DNA of 64,000 nt from Sphingobium fontiphilum (GCF_014196635.1 NZ_JACIEB010000009.1:1-64000); one strand, 5' to 3'. Counted from the stretch's first letter, positions 53,206 to 64,000 are shown. A program made the numbers and translations. The notes: generated by a model not told the origin, from the letters alone.

Positions 53206-54798
53206 GTGACGCACACCGACGCTTCGGCCGGTGACGTATGGATCAGGCTTGTCCGTTCGACAGGCCTGAAAATGTTCATCATCCTGACCCTGGCCCTGTT
53301 GCCGCTGGGCGTCGTCGCGCTGTTCGCTTCGCTCCAGTCCATCCACACAGCCGATGTCGAACGCGACGGATTGCTGCGTCTGACGGCGGTGCAGAGCGCC
53401 CGCAAGCTCTCGGCCGAGTTCACGGCCGACCGCGCCGCTTTGCGCATCGTGGTGGCAGCATTCGCCAACGGCACCGCCGATCCCAACCAATGCTGGCGAA
53501 CCACCACCTTTCTGGGCTCGCGGGCCGATGGCCTGTCCGATTTCGCCATTCATGCCCGCGACGGCCGCCTGCTGTGCGGCCATGCCCTGCCCGCATCCGA
53601 TGCGGTGGCGGCGAACGCGCGCTTCTCGGGGCCTGAAGCGCAATTGCTGCCACAGGCGAAATTGCTGGCCTTGCGCGTCATCAGCCCTGATCGCAACGTC
53701 GTCGCCATCCGCTATTATGGTCGGGCGCATATGGAGGATGTCGCCGATCCGGCAACCGCGTTGCAGAACCGCCGGTTGACGCTTGTGCAGGGCGACCAGC
53801 GACTGACGATCAGCAATGCGGCCCTCGCCGGCCCGGGACGCCTGCGTGAAGTCGAAGCCCCTGTCGGCCTGGGCGGTATCGCCCTCATCATGGCGGTGCG
53901 GGAGCCCCCGGCGACGATATTCCGGTCGCTTTCCCTGTTGCTGCCGCTGCTGATGTGGTTCGCCGCGGCGGCGGTCGGCTGGTATGTGGTCAATCGCCTG
54001 CTGATCCGCCCGCTCGTCGACCTCCGCCGCGCGGTGGCCGATTATCAGCCCGGCCAGGTGCTGCGGCCGTTGGCCAGGACACGCACGCCAGCGGCGGAGA
54101 TCGCGGCTTTGGGCGACACGTTTCGCGAGATCAGCGAGGATGTCGCCAGCCATGAGGCGGAAATGGCCGAAAGCCTGGACCAGCAGAAGCGGCTGACCCG
54201 CGAGGTGCATCATCGGGTCAAGAACAATCTTCAGATCATCGCCAGCCTCATCAACCTGCACGCCCGCGCCGCGACCGAGCCCGAAGCGATCGACGCCTAT
54301 GCCAGCATCCAGCGGCGCGTCGACGCCCTGTCGGTCGTCCACCGCAATCATTTCGCCGATTCAGAGCAGCATCGCGGCATCAACATCCGCTCGCTGATCA
54401 GCGAACTGGCGGCCAGCCTGCGCGGCACCGCGCCCGCGCAGGCGCGCCATTTCGCCATCCAGATCGACTGCGTTGAGCTTCAGATCAGCCAGGATGTGGC
54501 GGTGCCTGTCGCGTTCCTGCTGACCGAATTGTTCGAACTGGCCATGCTGGCCGATCCGGCGGCCGGGATGCACATATCCGTGCGACCGGATGAGGACGGG
54601 TCGCGCGCGATGCTGACCGTCCTGTCGCCAGCCCTGCGCGCGGACCTCGTCTCGCCCCATCTGCACGACCGGTTCGACCGGGTGCTGCTGGGCCTGTCGC
54701 GCCAGTTGCGCGCGCCCCTCGACCGCGACGAGGAGGCGGGCGGCTTTGCCATCGCCATCCCCATCATCGCCCAGCCGACCGATCAGGCCCGCTTGTAA
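53206..54798 (+). CDS. phyP: PhyP-like HisKA_2 histidine kinase/phosphatase
   Basis: The 530-aa protein has a membrane helix at about residues 24-46, a periplasmic sensor domain up to about 245, a second helix ([20 protein letters not shown]), a HAMP-like linker, and the HisKA_2 dimerisation domain [19 protein letters not shown] (His335-His336). The expected ATP-binding domain is altered: the N-box reads TELFELAML rather than the usual ELxxNA, and no DxGxG loop is seen. In Sphingomonas the PhyP protein at this locus is reported to be a negative regulator that removes phosphate from PhyR, which agrees with the lost ATP site. The GTG at 53206 is the start used; its end overlaps tgt by 16 bp. 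Confidence 0.88.
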   Translation: MTHTDASAGDVWIRLVRSTGLKMFIILTLALLPLGVVALFASLQSIHTADVERDGLLRLTAVQSARKLSAEFTADRAALRIVVAAFANGTADPNQCWRTTTFLGSRADGLSDFAIHARDGRLLCGHALPASDAVAANARFSGPEAQLLPQAKLLALRVISPDRNVVAIRYYGRAHMEDVADPATALQNRRLTLVQGDQRLTISNAALAGPGRLREVEAPVGLGGIALIMAVREPPATIFRSLSLLLPLLMWFAAAAVGWYVVNRLLIRPLVDLRRAVADYQPGQVLRPLARTRTPAAEIAALGDTFREISEDVASHEAEMAESLDQQKRLTREVHHRVKNNLQIIASLINLHARAATEPEAIDAYASIQRRVDALSVVHRNHFADSEQHRGINIRSLISELAASLRGTAPAQARHFAIQIDCVELQISQDVAVPVAFLLTELFELAMLADPAAGMHISVRPDEDGSRAMLTVLSPALRADLVSPHLHDRFDRVLLGLSRQLRAPLDRDEEAGGFAIAIPIIAQPTDQARL

Positions 54799-55913
54799 TC
54801 CCTGCGAAAATCCTCAGCGAAAGCGGCGAAGCGCCCCTGTGCGATGCTGTCGCGAATGGCCTGCATCAGCGATTGGTAGAAATGGATGTTATGCTGCGTC
54901 ATCAGCATGGCGCCCAGCATCTCGCCCGCCTTCACCAGATGGTGGAGATAGGCGCGGCTCCAGCCTGAACAGACCGGGCAATCGCAACGCGGATCGAGCG
55001 GCCCCTGATCCTCGGCGAAACGGGCGTTGCGGATGTTGAGCGGTCCCGCCCAGGTGAAAGCCTGGCCATTGCGGCCAGAGCGGGTGGGCAGCACGCAATC
55101 GAACATGTCGATGCCGCGCTCCACCGCGCCGACGATGTCGTCGGGCTTGCCCACGCCCATCAGGTAGCGGGGCTTTTCGGCGGGCAACATGCCGGGCGCG
55201 AAATCCAGCGTGGCGAACATCGCCTCCTGCCCCTCGCCCACGGCAAGGCCGCCCACGGCATAGCCGTCGAAACCGATCTCGATCAGCTTCTCGGCCGAAA
55301 TGCGCCGCAGCCCCTCGTCGAGCGCCCCCTGCTGGATGCCGAACAGCGCGGCACGTTCGCCATGGTCGCCGCCCATGTCGAACCCGTCGCGCGACCGCCT
55401 GGCCCAGCGCATCGACCGTTCCATCGACCGGGCCGCCTCGTCGTGCGAGCAGCCATTTTTGGTGCATTCGTCGAACGCCATGACGATGTCGCTGTCCAGC
55501 AACCGCTGGATCTCCATGGAGCGTTCGGGCGTCAGCATATGTTTCGACCCGTCGATATGGCTGGAAAAGGCGACGCCCTCCTCGCTCATCTTGGTCAGCG
55601 CCGAGAGGCTCATCACCTGATAGCCGCCGCTGTCGGTCAGGATCGGCCGGTCCCAGCCCATGAAACCATGCAGCCCGCCCAGCCGCGCGACGCGCTCCGC
55701 GCCGGGGCGCAGCATCAGGTGATAGGTGTTGCCCAGGATGATGTCGGCGCCGGCGGCGCGCACTTCGGCAGGGCGCATCGCCTTTACCGTGGCGGCGGTG
55801 CCGACCGGCATGAAAGCGGGGGTGCGAATGTCGCCGCGACGCATGGCGATGACGCCGGTGCGCGCCTTGCCATCGGTGGCGTGGACGGAGAAGGAAAAGC
55901 GGGGCCTGGTCAT
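54783..55913 (-). CDS. tgt: tRNA-guanine transglycosylase
   Basis: From the ATG at 55913 ([20 protein letters not shown]) the enzyme is 376 aa, normal for bacterial Tgt. It swaps G34 of GUN-anticodon tRNAs for preQ1 in queuosine synthesis. Active-site Asp residues appear in [12 protein letters not shown] and [15 protein letters not shown], and the zinc site is CDCPVCxGxxxxYLHHL. Queuosine pathway neighbours such as queA are not in the window. It is convergent with the stress kinase and overlaps its end. Confidence 0.97.
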   Translation of the reverse strand: MTRPRFSFSVHATDGKARTGVIAMRRGDIRTPAFMPVGTAATVKAMRPAEVRAAGADIILGNTYHLMLRPGAERVARLGGLHGFMGWDRPILTDSGGYQVMSLSALTKMSEEGVAFSSHIDGSKHMLTPERSMEIQRLLDSDIVMAFDECTKNGCSHDEAARSMERSMRWARRSRDGFDMGGDHGERAALFGIQQGALDEGLRRISAEKLIEIGFDGYAVGGLAVGEGQEAMFATLDFAPGMLPAEKPRYLMGVGKPDDIVGAVERGIDMFDCVLPTRSGRNGQAFTWAGPLNIRNARFAEDQGPLDPRCDCPVCSGWSRAYLHHLVKAGEMLGAMLMTQHNIHFYQSLMQAIRDSIAQGRFAAFAEDFRRDYKRA

Positions 55914-55985
55914 GGCCAGCGTCCTAGTGCGGATTGAACGAGCGGGAAACCGCTCTTTTCGACCCAAAGGCCCGCTTGGCGCGGT

Positions 55986-56174
55986 TCAGGCGGCCCGGCG
56001 CACCGCGTCGAACAGCAAAATGGCGTCGATGTCGAAATCGTCGAGCCGCCGATAGGGCCCGATGAAGCGCAGGCAGTCGCGCGAGAGCGTCAAAGGCCAT
56101 GGACGACCATCCGGGTCGTGCAGCATCAGCGTTGCGGTCATCGGCTGGGTGCGATCGCTTTCCATGGACGCCAT
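55986..56174 (-). CDS. hypothetical 62-aa protein
   Basis: A short frame upstream of tgt on the same strand contains MLHDPDGRPWPLTLSRDCL and RFIGPYRRLDDFDIDAILLFDAV. The regular codon use and defined ending suggest a real small protein, but no family was recognised and the start (56174 or an ATG at 56141) lacks a clear ribosome binding site. No signal or membrane segment is visible. Confidence 0.5.
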   Translation of the reverse strand: MASMESDRTQPMTATLMLHDPDGRPWPLTLSRDCLRFIGPYRRLDDFDIDAILLFDAVRRAA

Positions 56175-56405
56175 GGTTAGGCTAAGGTCGTTAACAAGCC
56201 CTTTGCGCCGCCCGCGCGTTAACCTTTTTGCGCCGACGCGGGTTGTTGCCTATATACAATGCGGTCTGAAAATGCGCCTTTTCACTGCGCCAAAGGAGCA
56301 ACAGGTCAGTCAAAAAGTGGTTAACGCCCGCTATTGTGAACAACCCCCATTGCAACCGCGATGCGACACTGGTTTCCTCGATTCAATCAAAAAAAGGGGG
56401 CGCAT

Positions 56406-57362
56406 ATGATTGAATCCGGGCGGTTTAATCAGGATGATATTGCGATGGGCAACGACATGTCGGACCGGAATTCTTCAGTGGCGGAACCTGCCGCGAGCAC
56501 CGCTACGGAAAGCCCGGGCGCGGCCATCGGCGCACGTTCGGCTTTGTTCGATCTTGGCCAGATCGATGTCGAATGGGATCCGGCGATGGCGACGCTGTGG
56601 GCCCATATGGCGCCGACCACCCGGCCAAATTACAATCTCCAGATGTTGCGCGACATCCGCATGTGGCAGACGGAGGCCAAGCGGCTGTTCGACGAAGGGG
56701 CGTTGCCGCTGCAATATATGGTCCTGGGCTCGCGCTTCCCCGGCGTGTTCAATCTGGGCGGCGATTTGGAACTGTTTGCCGCGGCGATCGAACGGCGCGA
56801 CCTGCCCTCGCTGGTCGACTACGGCCATGCCTGCATCGACGTGGTTCACCGCGCCTGGCGCAACGCCGACATCCCGGTCATTTCCATCGCTCTGGCGCAG
56901 GGCGATGCGTTGGGCGGGGGGTTCGAGGCGCTGCTGTGCTTCGACGTGATCGTCGCTGAACGACGCGCGCGTTTTGGCCTGCCCGAAATGCTGTTCGGCC
57001 TGTTCCCCGGCATGGGCGCCTATTCGATTCTGGCCCGCAAACTGGGTCGCCGGATGGCGGAAAAGATGATCCTGTCGGGCAAGGTCTACAGCGCGGAGGA
57101 AATGTATGACATGGGCATCGTCACCATCCTGGCCGACGATGGCGAAGGTGAAGCGGCCGTGCGCGACTATATCGCGGGCAACCGGCCCCATCATGCCGGC
57201 CATGTCGGCGTGTTTGCGGCAGGGCGCCGGGTCGATCCGCTCGAATATGGCGAGTTGAAGGATATTGTCGAGAACTGGGCCGAAACCGCGCTGAAGCTGG
57301 ACCCCAAGGATTTGCGACTGATGCGCAGGCTGGCTTCGGCGCAAACCCGCCTGACCCGCTGA
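56406..57362 (+). CDS. RpfF-like crotonase, possible DSF-type signal synthase
   Basis: The ATG at 56406 after GGGGGC gives 318 aa. The crotonase core strongly resembles RpfF: FNLGGDLELF (oxyanion-hole region), then ALAQGDALGGGFEALL and FGLPEMLFGLFPGMGAYS. The two catalytic Glu residues of RpfF (E141 and E161) align with Glu174 and Glu194, with the same 20-residue spacing. RpfF makes cis-2-unsaturated fatty-acid signals (DSF) from acyl-ACP. A non-conserved 60-residue N-terminus precedes the fold. No rpfC/rpfG pair is adjacent, but a GGDEF-EAL protein is convergent 10 nt away. Signal synthesis is inferred. Confidence 0.85.
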   Translation: MIESGRFNQDDIAMGNDMSDRNSSVAEPAASTATESPGAAIGARSALFDLGQIDVEWDPAMATLWAHMAPTTRPNYNLQMLRDIRMWQTEAKRLFDEGALPLQYMVLGSRFPGVFNLGGDLELFAAAIERRDLPSLVDYGHACIDVVHRAWRNADIPVISIALAQGDALGGGFEALLCFDVIVAERRARFGLPEMLFGLFPGMGAYSILARKLGRRMAEKMILSGKVYSAEEMYDMGIVTILADDGEGEAAVRDYIAGNRPHHAGHVGVFAAGRRVDPLEYGELKDIVENWAETALKLDPKDLRLMRRLASAQTRLTR

Positions 57363-57371
57363 TCGTCCTGT

Positions 57372-59396
57372 TCAGGCCGATCGGCGACTATCGGCCAGCG
57401 TCACGACGCCCGGCGCGGATTCCCGACGCCCCTGCATCATAGTGAGCAGCGCGTCCGCGGGCATGGGCCGCGCGAGTACGAAACCCTGCACATTGGTGAA
57501 GCCGGTTTCGCGGGCGTAGCGAAGCTGCTCCTCATTCTCGATCCCCTCGGCGACGGTTTCTACGTCCAGCGAACGGGCAAGATAGGCAACGGACTGGGCG
57601 ATGGCGCGATCACGCGGATTTTCTCCGACGCCGCGCATGAAGCTCTGGTCGACCTTGATGGTGTCGAACTTGTAATGGCGCAGATAGCCGAGCGAGGAAT
57701 AGCCGGTGCCAAAATCATCGAGCGCCAGTCGCAGGCCGATACGCTGCAATTCGCTCAGGATCATGTTGGTGCGGCCGCTGTCTTCCAGGAAGATCGATTC
57801 TGTCACTTCCAGCTCCAGCCGCCGAGCGGCAAGGCCAGACGCCAGAAGCGCGCCAATCACGGCGCGCGGAAGTCCATCGGTTTTCAGCAACACCGGCGAT
57901 ATGTTCACCGCGACGCGCACATGGTCGTCCCACGACATCGCGTCGCGGCAAGCCTGTTCGATCGCCCACGCCGTCATCGGTTCGATCAGCGAACAGCTCT
58001 CGGCGATCGGAATGAATTCGGCTGGAGAGATTTTCCCCAGCGTCGGATGCTCCCAGCGCATCAGCGCCTCGCAGATCGCGATCCTGCCCGTCGTCGTTTC
58101 AAAGATCGGCTGATAGTGCATGACCAGTTCGCCATTGGCCAATGCGCCGCGCAGCGCCATTTCCAGCTCATAGGTGCGGCTCTGCTTTTCCTTCATGCCC
58201 CAGTCGAACCGGCTGAAGCGATTGCGGCCGGCATGTTTGGACTGATAGAGCGCCATATCGGCATGTTGCAGCAGTTCGTCGCTGTCGCGTCCGTCCTGCG
58301 GCGCGACGGCGATGCCCATGGAGGCCGTGACCGCCAGATGATAGCTGCCGATGTCGAACCCATGGCCAAATTCCGCCATGATGTCGCGGGCGATCACCTC
58401 GGCCGCGTCGCGATCCACATCGGGGCAGATCAGGATGAACTCATCGCCGCCGAAACGCGCCACCTGCCCCCGGCCGTCCAGCGCGCGCGACAGGCGTTCG
58501 GCGACCATGCACAAGAGCTGGTCGCCGACGATATGGCCCAGCGAATCGTTGATTTCCTTGAACCTGTCCAGATCCATCCAGAACAGCGCCACGACATCCT
58601 GTTCGCTGGTTCTGCGCTCGAACAGATCGCGCAGCCGCATCTGCATCGCCATGCGGTTTTCGACCCCGGTCAGATTGTCGTACCGGGCCAGCCTCTCGAA
58701 TTTTTTGGCAAGTTGCGACTTTTCAAATTTGCCCTCCAGCGCCTCGACCACGATCCGGTGGGTGGTCTTGGTGATTTCCGCCATGGCGAAGATCATCAGA
58801 AACAGCATCGTCGCCAGCACCGAATAGCCAACACCGCCTGACAGGAACAATCCCAGCGATGTGGGGAGCAGGGCAAAGCAGGTCTGGCCGATGGCGATCT
58901 GAACACGCCCGGCATTGCGCCCCGAAATGCCGCCGGAATAGGCCGCAACCAGGCAAACCGAGAGGATGTGCAGCGACGCATCGCGCGTGAGCATCAGCGT
59001 GGCAAGCGCCAGCAACCCCAGCAGCGCCGCATAGGCCCAGGCGCCCAGTTCATAGGCAAGGCCCCATATCGGCCGGGCCGGACCATCCTGATGCGCCAGT
59101 TGCCGCTGAAAATAGATCGCCGAAACCGCACGGCTCAACGCAACGATGCAGATGAGCACGGCAATCGTCGTTATTGCCGTGATTTGCGCATGATGCGCGA
59201 CTACCAGACCGAGCGAACCGCCAGCCACCGCCCCGATCATCAGCGAGGCGGGAGAGGCATAAAGCGATTTGACGAGACTATCCTCCACTTCGGCGTTGAG
59301 CCGAGTGTGGGGCGCGGATCGCGCGCGCAGGAGAGCGCTCAAATGGCTTGTGAGGCGTGACACGTCGCACATATCCTGCGTCAACATGATTGCCAT
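57372..59396 (-). CDS. membrane GGDEF-EAL c-di-GMP protein
   Basis: The product (about 674 aa from the ATG at 59396; ATGs at 59387 and 59378 are alternatives) has six or more membrane helices in residues 40-215. A GGDEF domain follows with the intact site RFGGDEF, then an EAL domain with CEALMRWEHP, VAVNISP, LALDDFGTGYSSLGYL and IKVDQSF. Both halves keep their catalytic residues, so synthesis and breakdown of cyclic di-GMP are both possible. No RxxD inhibition site is seen before GGDEF. It lies next to the RpfF-like gene, suggesting linked signalling. Confidence 0.93.
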   Translation of the reverse strand: MAIMLTQDMCDVSRLTSHLSALLRARSAPHTRLNAEVEDSLVKSLYASPASLMIGAVAGGSLGLVVAHHAQITAITTIAVLICIVALSRAVSAIYFQRQLAHQDGPARPIWGLAYELGAWAYAALLGLLALATLMLTRDASLHILSVCLVAAYSGGISGRNAGRVQIAIGQTCFALLPTSLGLFLSGGVGYSVLATMLFLMIFAMAEITKTTHRIVVEALEGKFEKSQLAKKFERLARYDNLTGVENRMAMQMRLRDLFERRTSEQDVVALFWMDLDRFKEINDSLGHIVGDQLLCMVAERLSRALDGRGQVARFGGDEFILICPDVDRDAAEVIARDIMAEFGHGFDIGSYHLAVTASMGIAVAPQDGRDSDELLQHADMALYQSKHAGRNRFSRFDWGMKEKQSRTYELEMALRGALANGELVMHYQPIFETTTGRIAICEALMRWEHPTLGKISPAEFIPIAESCSLIEPMTAWAIEQACRDAMSWDDHVRVAVNISPVLLKTDGLPRAVIGALLASGLAARRLELEVTESIFLEDSGRTNMILSELQRIGLRLALDDFGTGYSSLGYLRHYKFDTIKVDQSFMRGVGENPRDRAIAQSVAYLARSLDVETVAEGIENEEQLRYARETGFTNVQGFVLARPMPADALLTMMQGRRESAPGVVTLADSRRSA

Positions 59397-59466
59397 TTGG
59401 TAAACCGTGCCGAATGAACATGCTTCCCAAGCAATGGGCTTGAGCGGCGTCGCGAGCCTTCGCCGC

Positions 59467-59901
59467 TTAATCGGCGGCCGGGTCCAGCAGCGCACGGACC
59501 TGCGCCAGCGCCGCGACCAATACCGCCCGGTTGCCCGGCGACAAATGGGCGATGCGCGCAGCGGTGTCGGCCCGCGTGCGCTGATCCAGCCTGACGAGGA
59601 ACGCTTCCCCCGCCGGCGTCAACCGGATCGGTCGCTGGCGCGCATCCCGCCCCCTGTCCCGCGCAATCCAGCCGGACTTCTCGAAACGGCTGAGGACGCG
59701 GCTGACATAGCCCGGATCGAGCGCGAGGTCGGCGCAAAGGTCGCTGGCCAACAGGCCCCCGGTCGGCGCCCGCCCGATTTCGTAAAGCAGCCGCGCGGCC
59801 GTGACGCCCAGCCCGCTGTCCATGTAGCTGGGCCGCAACAACCCCGCCCACTGGCTGTGGAAACGGTTGAAAGCGCGCAGGGCATCGACGGCATTGGTCA
59901 T
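59467..59901 (-). CDS. MarR-family transcriptional regulator
   Basis: The 144-aa protein has the MarR winged helix: LLASDLCADLALDPGYVSRVLSRFEKSGW, then a wing DRGRDARQRPIRLT. The N- and C-terminal helices form the dimer interface. It is divergent from a GNAT acetyltransferase gene with only 62 nt between starts and a palindrome in between, so it probably represses that gene and itself, with a small ligand releasing it. Confidence 0.9.
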   Translation of the reverse strand: MTNAVDALRAFNRFHSQWAGLLRPSYMDSGLGVTAARLLYEIGRAPTGGLLASDLCADLALDPGYVSRVLSRFEKSGWIARDRGRDARQRPIRLTPAGEAFLVRLDQRTRADTAARIAHLSPGNRAVLVAALAQVRALLDPAAD

Positions 59902-59925
59902 CGCGCCGGGACCAGAGCATTAATA

Positions 59926-59940
59926 GTTGATATAGTCAAC
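59926..59940. promoter_or_regulatory. likely MarR operator
   Basis: GTTGA-TATAG-TCAAC is a perfect 5+5+5 inverted repeat placed 23 nt from the acetyltransferase start and 24 nt from the marR start. It overlaps AT-rich promoter sequence, as expected for a MarR autorepression site. Confidence 0.65.
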
Positions 59941-59963
59941 CAACTGCGCCATGCGTTGCGGCC

Positions 59964-60641
59964 ATGTCGCCGCACCCCCTGGATCGCCCGGTCTGGAACG
60001 CCCTGAACAGCCATTGGTCGCCCCTTGCGGAGGGGGACGGGACGGCGCTGCGCCTGAACCCGGATCATGGCCCCTTCGCTGCCGCCGCCGATAACGGCGC
60101 CGCGGCCCGCGCGGCGCTGGCCGCGCTGACGCCCGCGACAGACGAATTATGGACCGTCGAGCGGGAACAGGACCCGCCCCTGCCTGGCGTGCATGTCGTT
60201 CGGCAAGCGGCGCTGGCGCAGATGGTGGCGACCGACCTTCCCACGCCGACCGGATTGATCCAGCCCATCGAACTGACCGAGGAGGATGCCCCGGCCATGC
60301 GCGAACTGGCGCTGATGACGAAGCCCGGCCCTTTCCGCCCCTTCACCCACAGGCTGGGCCGGTTCATCGGCATCCGGCAGGACGGCAGGCTGGTCGCCAT
60401 GGCGGGAGAAAGACTGCGCCTGCCCGGCTTTGCCGAGGTCAGCGGCGTTTGCACCCACCCTGACTATCGCGGCAGGGGCCATGCCAGCGCGCTGATGCTG
60501 ATCGTCGCCCACGCCATGCGGCAGCGCGGCGAAACGCCCTTCCTCCACGCCTATGCCGCGCATGAGGGGACGATCGCGCTATACGAGAAGCTCGGCTTTC
60601 GCCGGCGGGCGACCATGCACATGATGGTTTTTGCGCGTTGA
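59964..60641 (+). CDS. GNAT-family acetyltransferase
   Basis: The 225-aa protein is a FR47-like GNAT: a variable N-terminus, then IELTEEDAPAMRELALMTKPGPF, and the acetyl-CoA-binding core VSGVCTHPDYRGRGHASALM with the R/Q-x-x-G-x-G/A loop. LYEKLGFRRRATM closes the fold. It transfers an acetyl group to an amine, thiol or hydroxyl on an unknown substrate. The divergent MarR regulator and shared operator suggest that its substrate or a related compound is the inducer. It ends at a hairpin at 60655-60685. Confidence 0.9.
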   Translation: MSPHPLDRPVWNALNSHWSPLAEGDGTALRLNPDHGPFAAAADNGAAARAALAALTPATDELWTVEREQDPPLPGVHVVRQAALAQMVATDLPTPTGLIQPIELTEEDAPAMRELALMTKPGPFRPFTHRLGRFIGIRQDGRLVAMAGERLRLPGFAEVSGVCTHPDYRGRGHASALMLIVAHAMRQRGETPFLHAYAAHEGTIALYEKLGFRRRATMHMMVFAR

Positions 60642-60654
60642 AGCACGAAAAAGG

Positions 60655-60685
60655 CCGCCCGGACCGAAATCCGGGCGGGGCCCAG
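60655..60685 (+). terminator. intrinsic terminator after the GNAT gene
   Basis: CCGCCCGGA (60655-60663) pairs with TCCGGGCGG (60670-60678) around CCGAAA, followed after a few bases by TTTTT. The structure lies 14 nt after the acetyltransferase stop. Confidence 0.8.
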
Positions 60686-61170
60686 TTTTTCCGGTTCGTC
60701 CGCCTCGCGGACCTAGCCCCGGTTTGATGTTATCGTCCGACATGCCGGGCGAAACACATATATATTCAATGGGTTGACGGACAGGAACCGGCCCTTCGGC
60801 CGGCCCGGCCCGCGCCCGGCATTGTCGGCCCTTATGGGTCGGGACGCGCACCTTCATTGCCGATGCCCCGCATCGCGCAGCCGATCCGTTCCGGCGATCA
60901 ACCCGGCGGTGTCGGATAGATGGCGGCTATCATCGACAAAGGGGTGTAGGACAGCCGGCCGTGCGCAAAATGTGCCAAATAGGATCGTTTCGGTGAAACT
61001 GTGGCGGATTTGTCGCGGCCATTGGAAGCGGGCGTTGCTGGCGTTTTTCGACAGGGAGCAGCCAACCGATCCCGGCTTGCGCGGGGATCACGGTGCCGAA
61101 ATCAGGATCGGGGTCCGACATGCGCGACAGGCGGGGCTTTCGGGTGGTCGCCATGTCACCCCACGAAAAA
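60686..61170. other. intergenic stretch between GNAT and groEL
   Basis: No gene is supported in these 485 nt. A REP-like word (GATCCCGGCTTGCGCGGGG) lies at 61068-61090; in the minus reading it gives the VIPAQAGI peptide often seen when such repeats are translated. A small antisense frame at 60579-60857 overlaps the acetyltransferase gene and was rejected. Confidence 0.5.
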
Positions 61171-61194
61171 GGCCGGTGGATCGCTCCACCGGCC
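61171..61194 (-). terminator. groEL terminator
   Basis: GGCCGGTGGA (61171-61180) and TCCACCGGCC (61185-61194) form a perfect 10-bp stem with a 4-nt loop, followed on the minus strand by TTTTT. It lies 28 nt after the groEL stop. Confidence 0.92.
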
Positions 61195-61222
61195 TCGTTC
61201 ATTCAGACGATTGGCGTCGGAC

Positions 61223-62968
<1,746 letters not shown>

Positions 62969-62977
62969 AGCAACATT

Positions 62978-63265
62978 TCAGGCAACAACGCCCAGAATGT
63001 CCGATTCCTTCATGATGAGCAGGTCTTCACCGTCGACCTTGACTTCGGTGCCCGACCACTTGCCGAACAGGACGCGGTCGCCAGCCTTGACGTCGAGCGG
63101 GGTCACCTTGCCGTCTTCGGCCTTGGAGCCGGTGCCGACCGAGACGATTTCGCCTTCCTGCGGCTTTTCCTTGGCGGTGTCGGGGATGATGATGCCACCG
63201 GCGGTCTTCGCCTCCGCTTCAATGCGGCGAACGAGAACGCGGTCGTGCAACGGACGAAATGCCAT
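62978..63265 (-). CDS. groES: co-chaperonin GroES
   Basis: The 95-aa protein shows [20 protein letters not shown], the mobile loop [17 protein letters not shown] and the C-terminal [13 protein letters not shown], all of GroES. It caps the GroEL ring. It is the first gene of the groESL operon, preceded by a CIRCE element 106 nt upstream. Confidence 0.98.
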   Translation of the reverse strand: MAFRPLHDRVLVRRIEAEAKTAGGIIIPDTAKEKPQEGEIVSVGTGSKAEDGKVTPLDVKAGDRVLFGKWSGTEVKVDGEDLLIMKESDILGVVA

Positions 63266-63370
63266 GTTGATTGCCTTTCCCTTCAGCAGTTGGGATCAGT
63301 CCGGCCGACGGAAGGGCATATGCCCGGCAAACCGCCCGCCTTGTCCTGCTCCCGATAAACTTTGTCGTTG

Positions 63371-63397
63371 TTAGCACTCTTTGGGATCGAGTGCCAG
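63371..63397 (-). promoter_or_regulatory. CIRCE operator (HrcA binding site)
   Basis: TTAGCACTC (63371-63379) and GAGTGCCAG (63389-63397) are separated by 9 nt, as in the CIRCE element; the right arm has two changes from GAGTGCTAA. It lies upstream of groES, so HrcA should repress groESL until heat stress. Confidence 0.9.
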
Positions 63398-63603
63398 CAG
63401 CGCGAATATGGTCGGCGCTGTGGCCGCGTCAAGGGGTATGAATGGAATTTATCGCATCGGCATGACCGTTGCGGCCAGTCGCCCTTCGGCGCTGCCGGAT
63501 TGTTGCCGCGTCGCTTTTTTTGATGGCCGGGCGCACGCCGCCCTTTTCCTGACCGCCGTCCATGCCGATGCTGGCATCACGGAAAAACAGAAGGAGTGGA
63601 AGG

Positions 63604-64000
63604 ATGCGCTTTTCCAACATCATCGTCGCCGTTGACGTGCATGATGCGAACAATGGCCAGGCGGCGCTGGCCCGCGCGGCCGCCATCGCCGGGGACGATG
63701 GCCAATTGCACCTGATATATGTCCGCTATTATCTGCCCACCCGCTATTCGGCGCTGATCGTCGAGAATTTCGACCAGCAGGAACGCGACGAGGCCATGGC
63801 GACGATGAAAACATGGTGTGCGCGATTGGGCATCGACCCGAAGAGCGTCGATATCGAGACTCGCCGGGGCCGGGTGCGCGATGAAGTCCTGTCGGCGGCG
63901 CAGCGGCATGGGGCCGACCTGATCGTCATCGGATCGCACCAGCCCAGCCTGTCGTCCAAGCTGTTGGGCTCCAATGCGTCGGCCATCGTCCAGCAATCGC
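63604..64000 (+). CDS. universal stress protein, cut by the window edge
   Basis: The frame runs open from the ATG at 63604 (AAGGAG 7 nt upstream) to the end of the window. It begins MRFSNIIVAVDVHDANNG and has GADLIVIGSHQPSLSSKLLG followed by SNASAIV, the UspA fold with a partial nucleotide-binding loop (the usual Gly at the second position is Gln). At least 132 residues are present, and one-domain Usp proteins have about 140-150. UspA-type proteins appear under stress and some bind ATP. It is divergent from groES. Confidence 0.85.
   Translation, partial: MRFSNIIVAVDVHDANNGQAALARAAAIAGDDGQLHLIYVRYYLPTRYSALIVENFDQQERDEAMATMKTWCARLGIDPKSVDIETRRGRVRDEVLSAAQRHGADLIVIGSHQPSLSSKLLGSNASAIVQQS

Noticed and set aside
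60579..60857. 92-aa minus-strand frame downstream of the acetyltransferase
   Set aside because: It overlaps the end of the GNAT gene and its terminator hairpin, and its Gly/Pro/Arg-rich sequence comes from the GC stem.
60930..61202. 90-aa minus-strand frame with VIPAQAGI
   Set aside because: This peptide is what REP-like repeats give when translated; the frame also crosses the groEL terminator.

Overview
The window is GC-rich chromosomal DNA of an alphaproteobacterium, most likely Sphingomonadales (Sphingobium, Sphingomonas or Novosphingobium type). The reasons are the phyR-nepR-ecfG stress locus with a divergent HisKA_2 kinase of PhyP type, a GapR (DUF2312) protein, a large NAD-glutamate dehydrogenase, a PrsK/PrsR/PrsT exopolysaccharide-regulation block and groESL behind a CIRCE operator. 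No species is claimed.

About 0-0.6 kb is host sequence holding the 3' remnant of a YecA/UPF0149-type SEC-C gene. From 595 to 15377 there is a 14.7 kb integrated element bounded by a perfect 79-bp direct repeat. The right copy is the 3' half of an intact tRNA-Thr(CGT) gene (15333-15408, minus strand). The element carries an IS remnant, an AT-rich lipoprotein plus RTX protein pair, a tyrosine integrase, a primase-polymerase/RepA-like replication protein, two tandem paralogous small proteins, two membrane proteins, and next to the tRNA end a two-gene module: an uncharacterised 292-aa protein and a UvrD-like superfamily 1 helicase. No conjugation genes are visible, so it resembles a mobilisable or phage-satellite-like island. 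The helicase module is the best candidate here for an undescribed (possibly defence) system.

From 15.4 to 35.4 kb are host metabolism and transport genes: a PAS protein, NAD-GDH, a siderophore-uptake set (PepSY reductase-like protein, PKHD hydroxylase, TonB receptor with Fur-like sites), a ribbon-helix-helix protein, PhaB-like reductase, ferrochelatase, a molybdopterin oxidoreductase with an apparently missing catalytic Glu, a CoA-binding protein, and an ATGA-coupled POT peptide transporter plus two exported amidohydrolases, one lacking the metal-binding HxH.

From 35.5 to 50.9 kb are a nitroreductase, a GntR regulator, the overlapping sugar transferase-prsK-prsR-prsT operon (no exosortase in view), ruvC, yebC, a VOC protein, YbjQ, gapR, a DUF1244 protein, pyruvate kinase, a HAD phosphatase, L36, a DUF4136 lipoprotein and an M14 carboxypeptidase. 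From 50.9 to 54.8 kb lies the general stress response locus. It has two good EcfG promoters (GGAAC-N16-YGTT), one reading into nepR-phyP and one into a 43-aa single-pass membrane protein ahead of ecfG.

From 54.8 kb to the end are tgt, an RpfF-like crotonase keeping both catalytic Glu residues of DSF synthases, convergent with a GGDEF-EAL protein, a MarR/GNAT divergent pair, groEL-groES, and the start of a universal stress protein cut off by the window edge.
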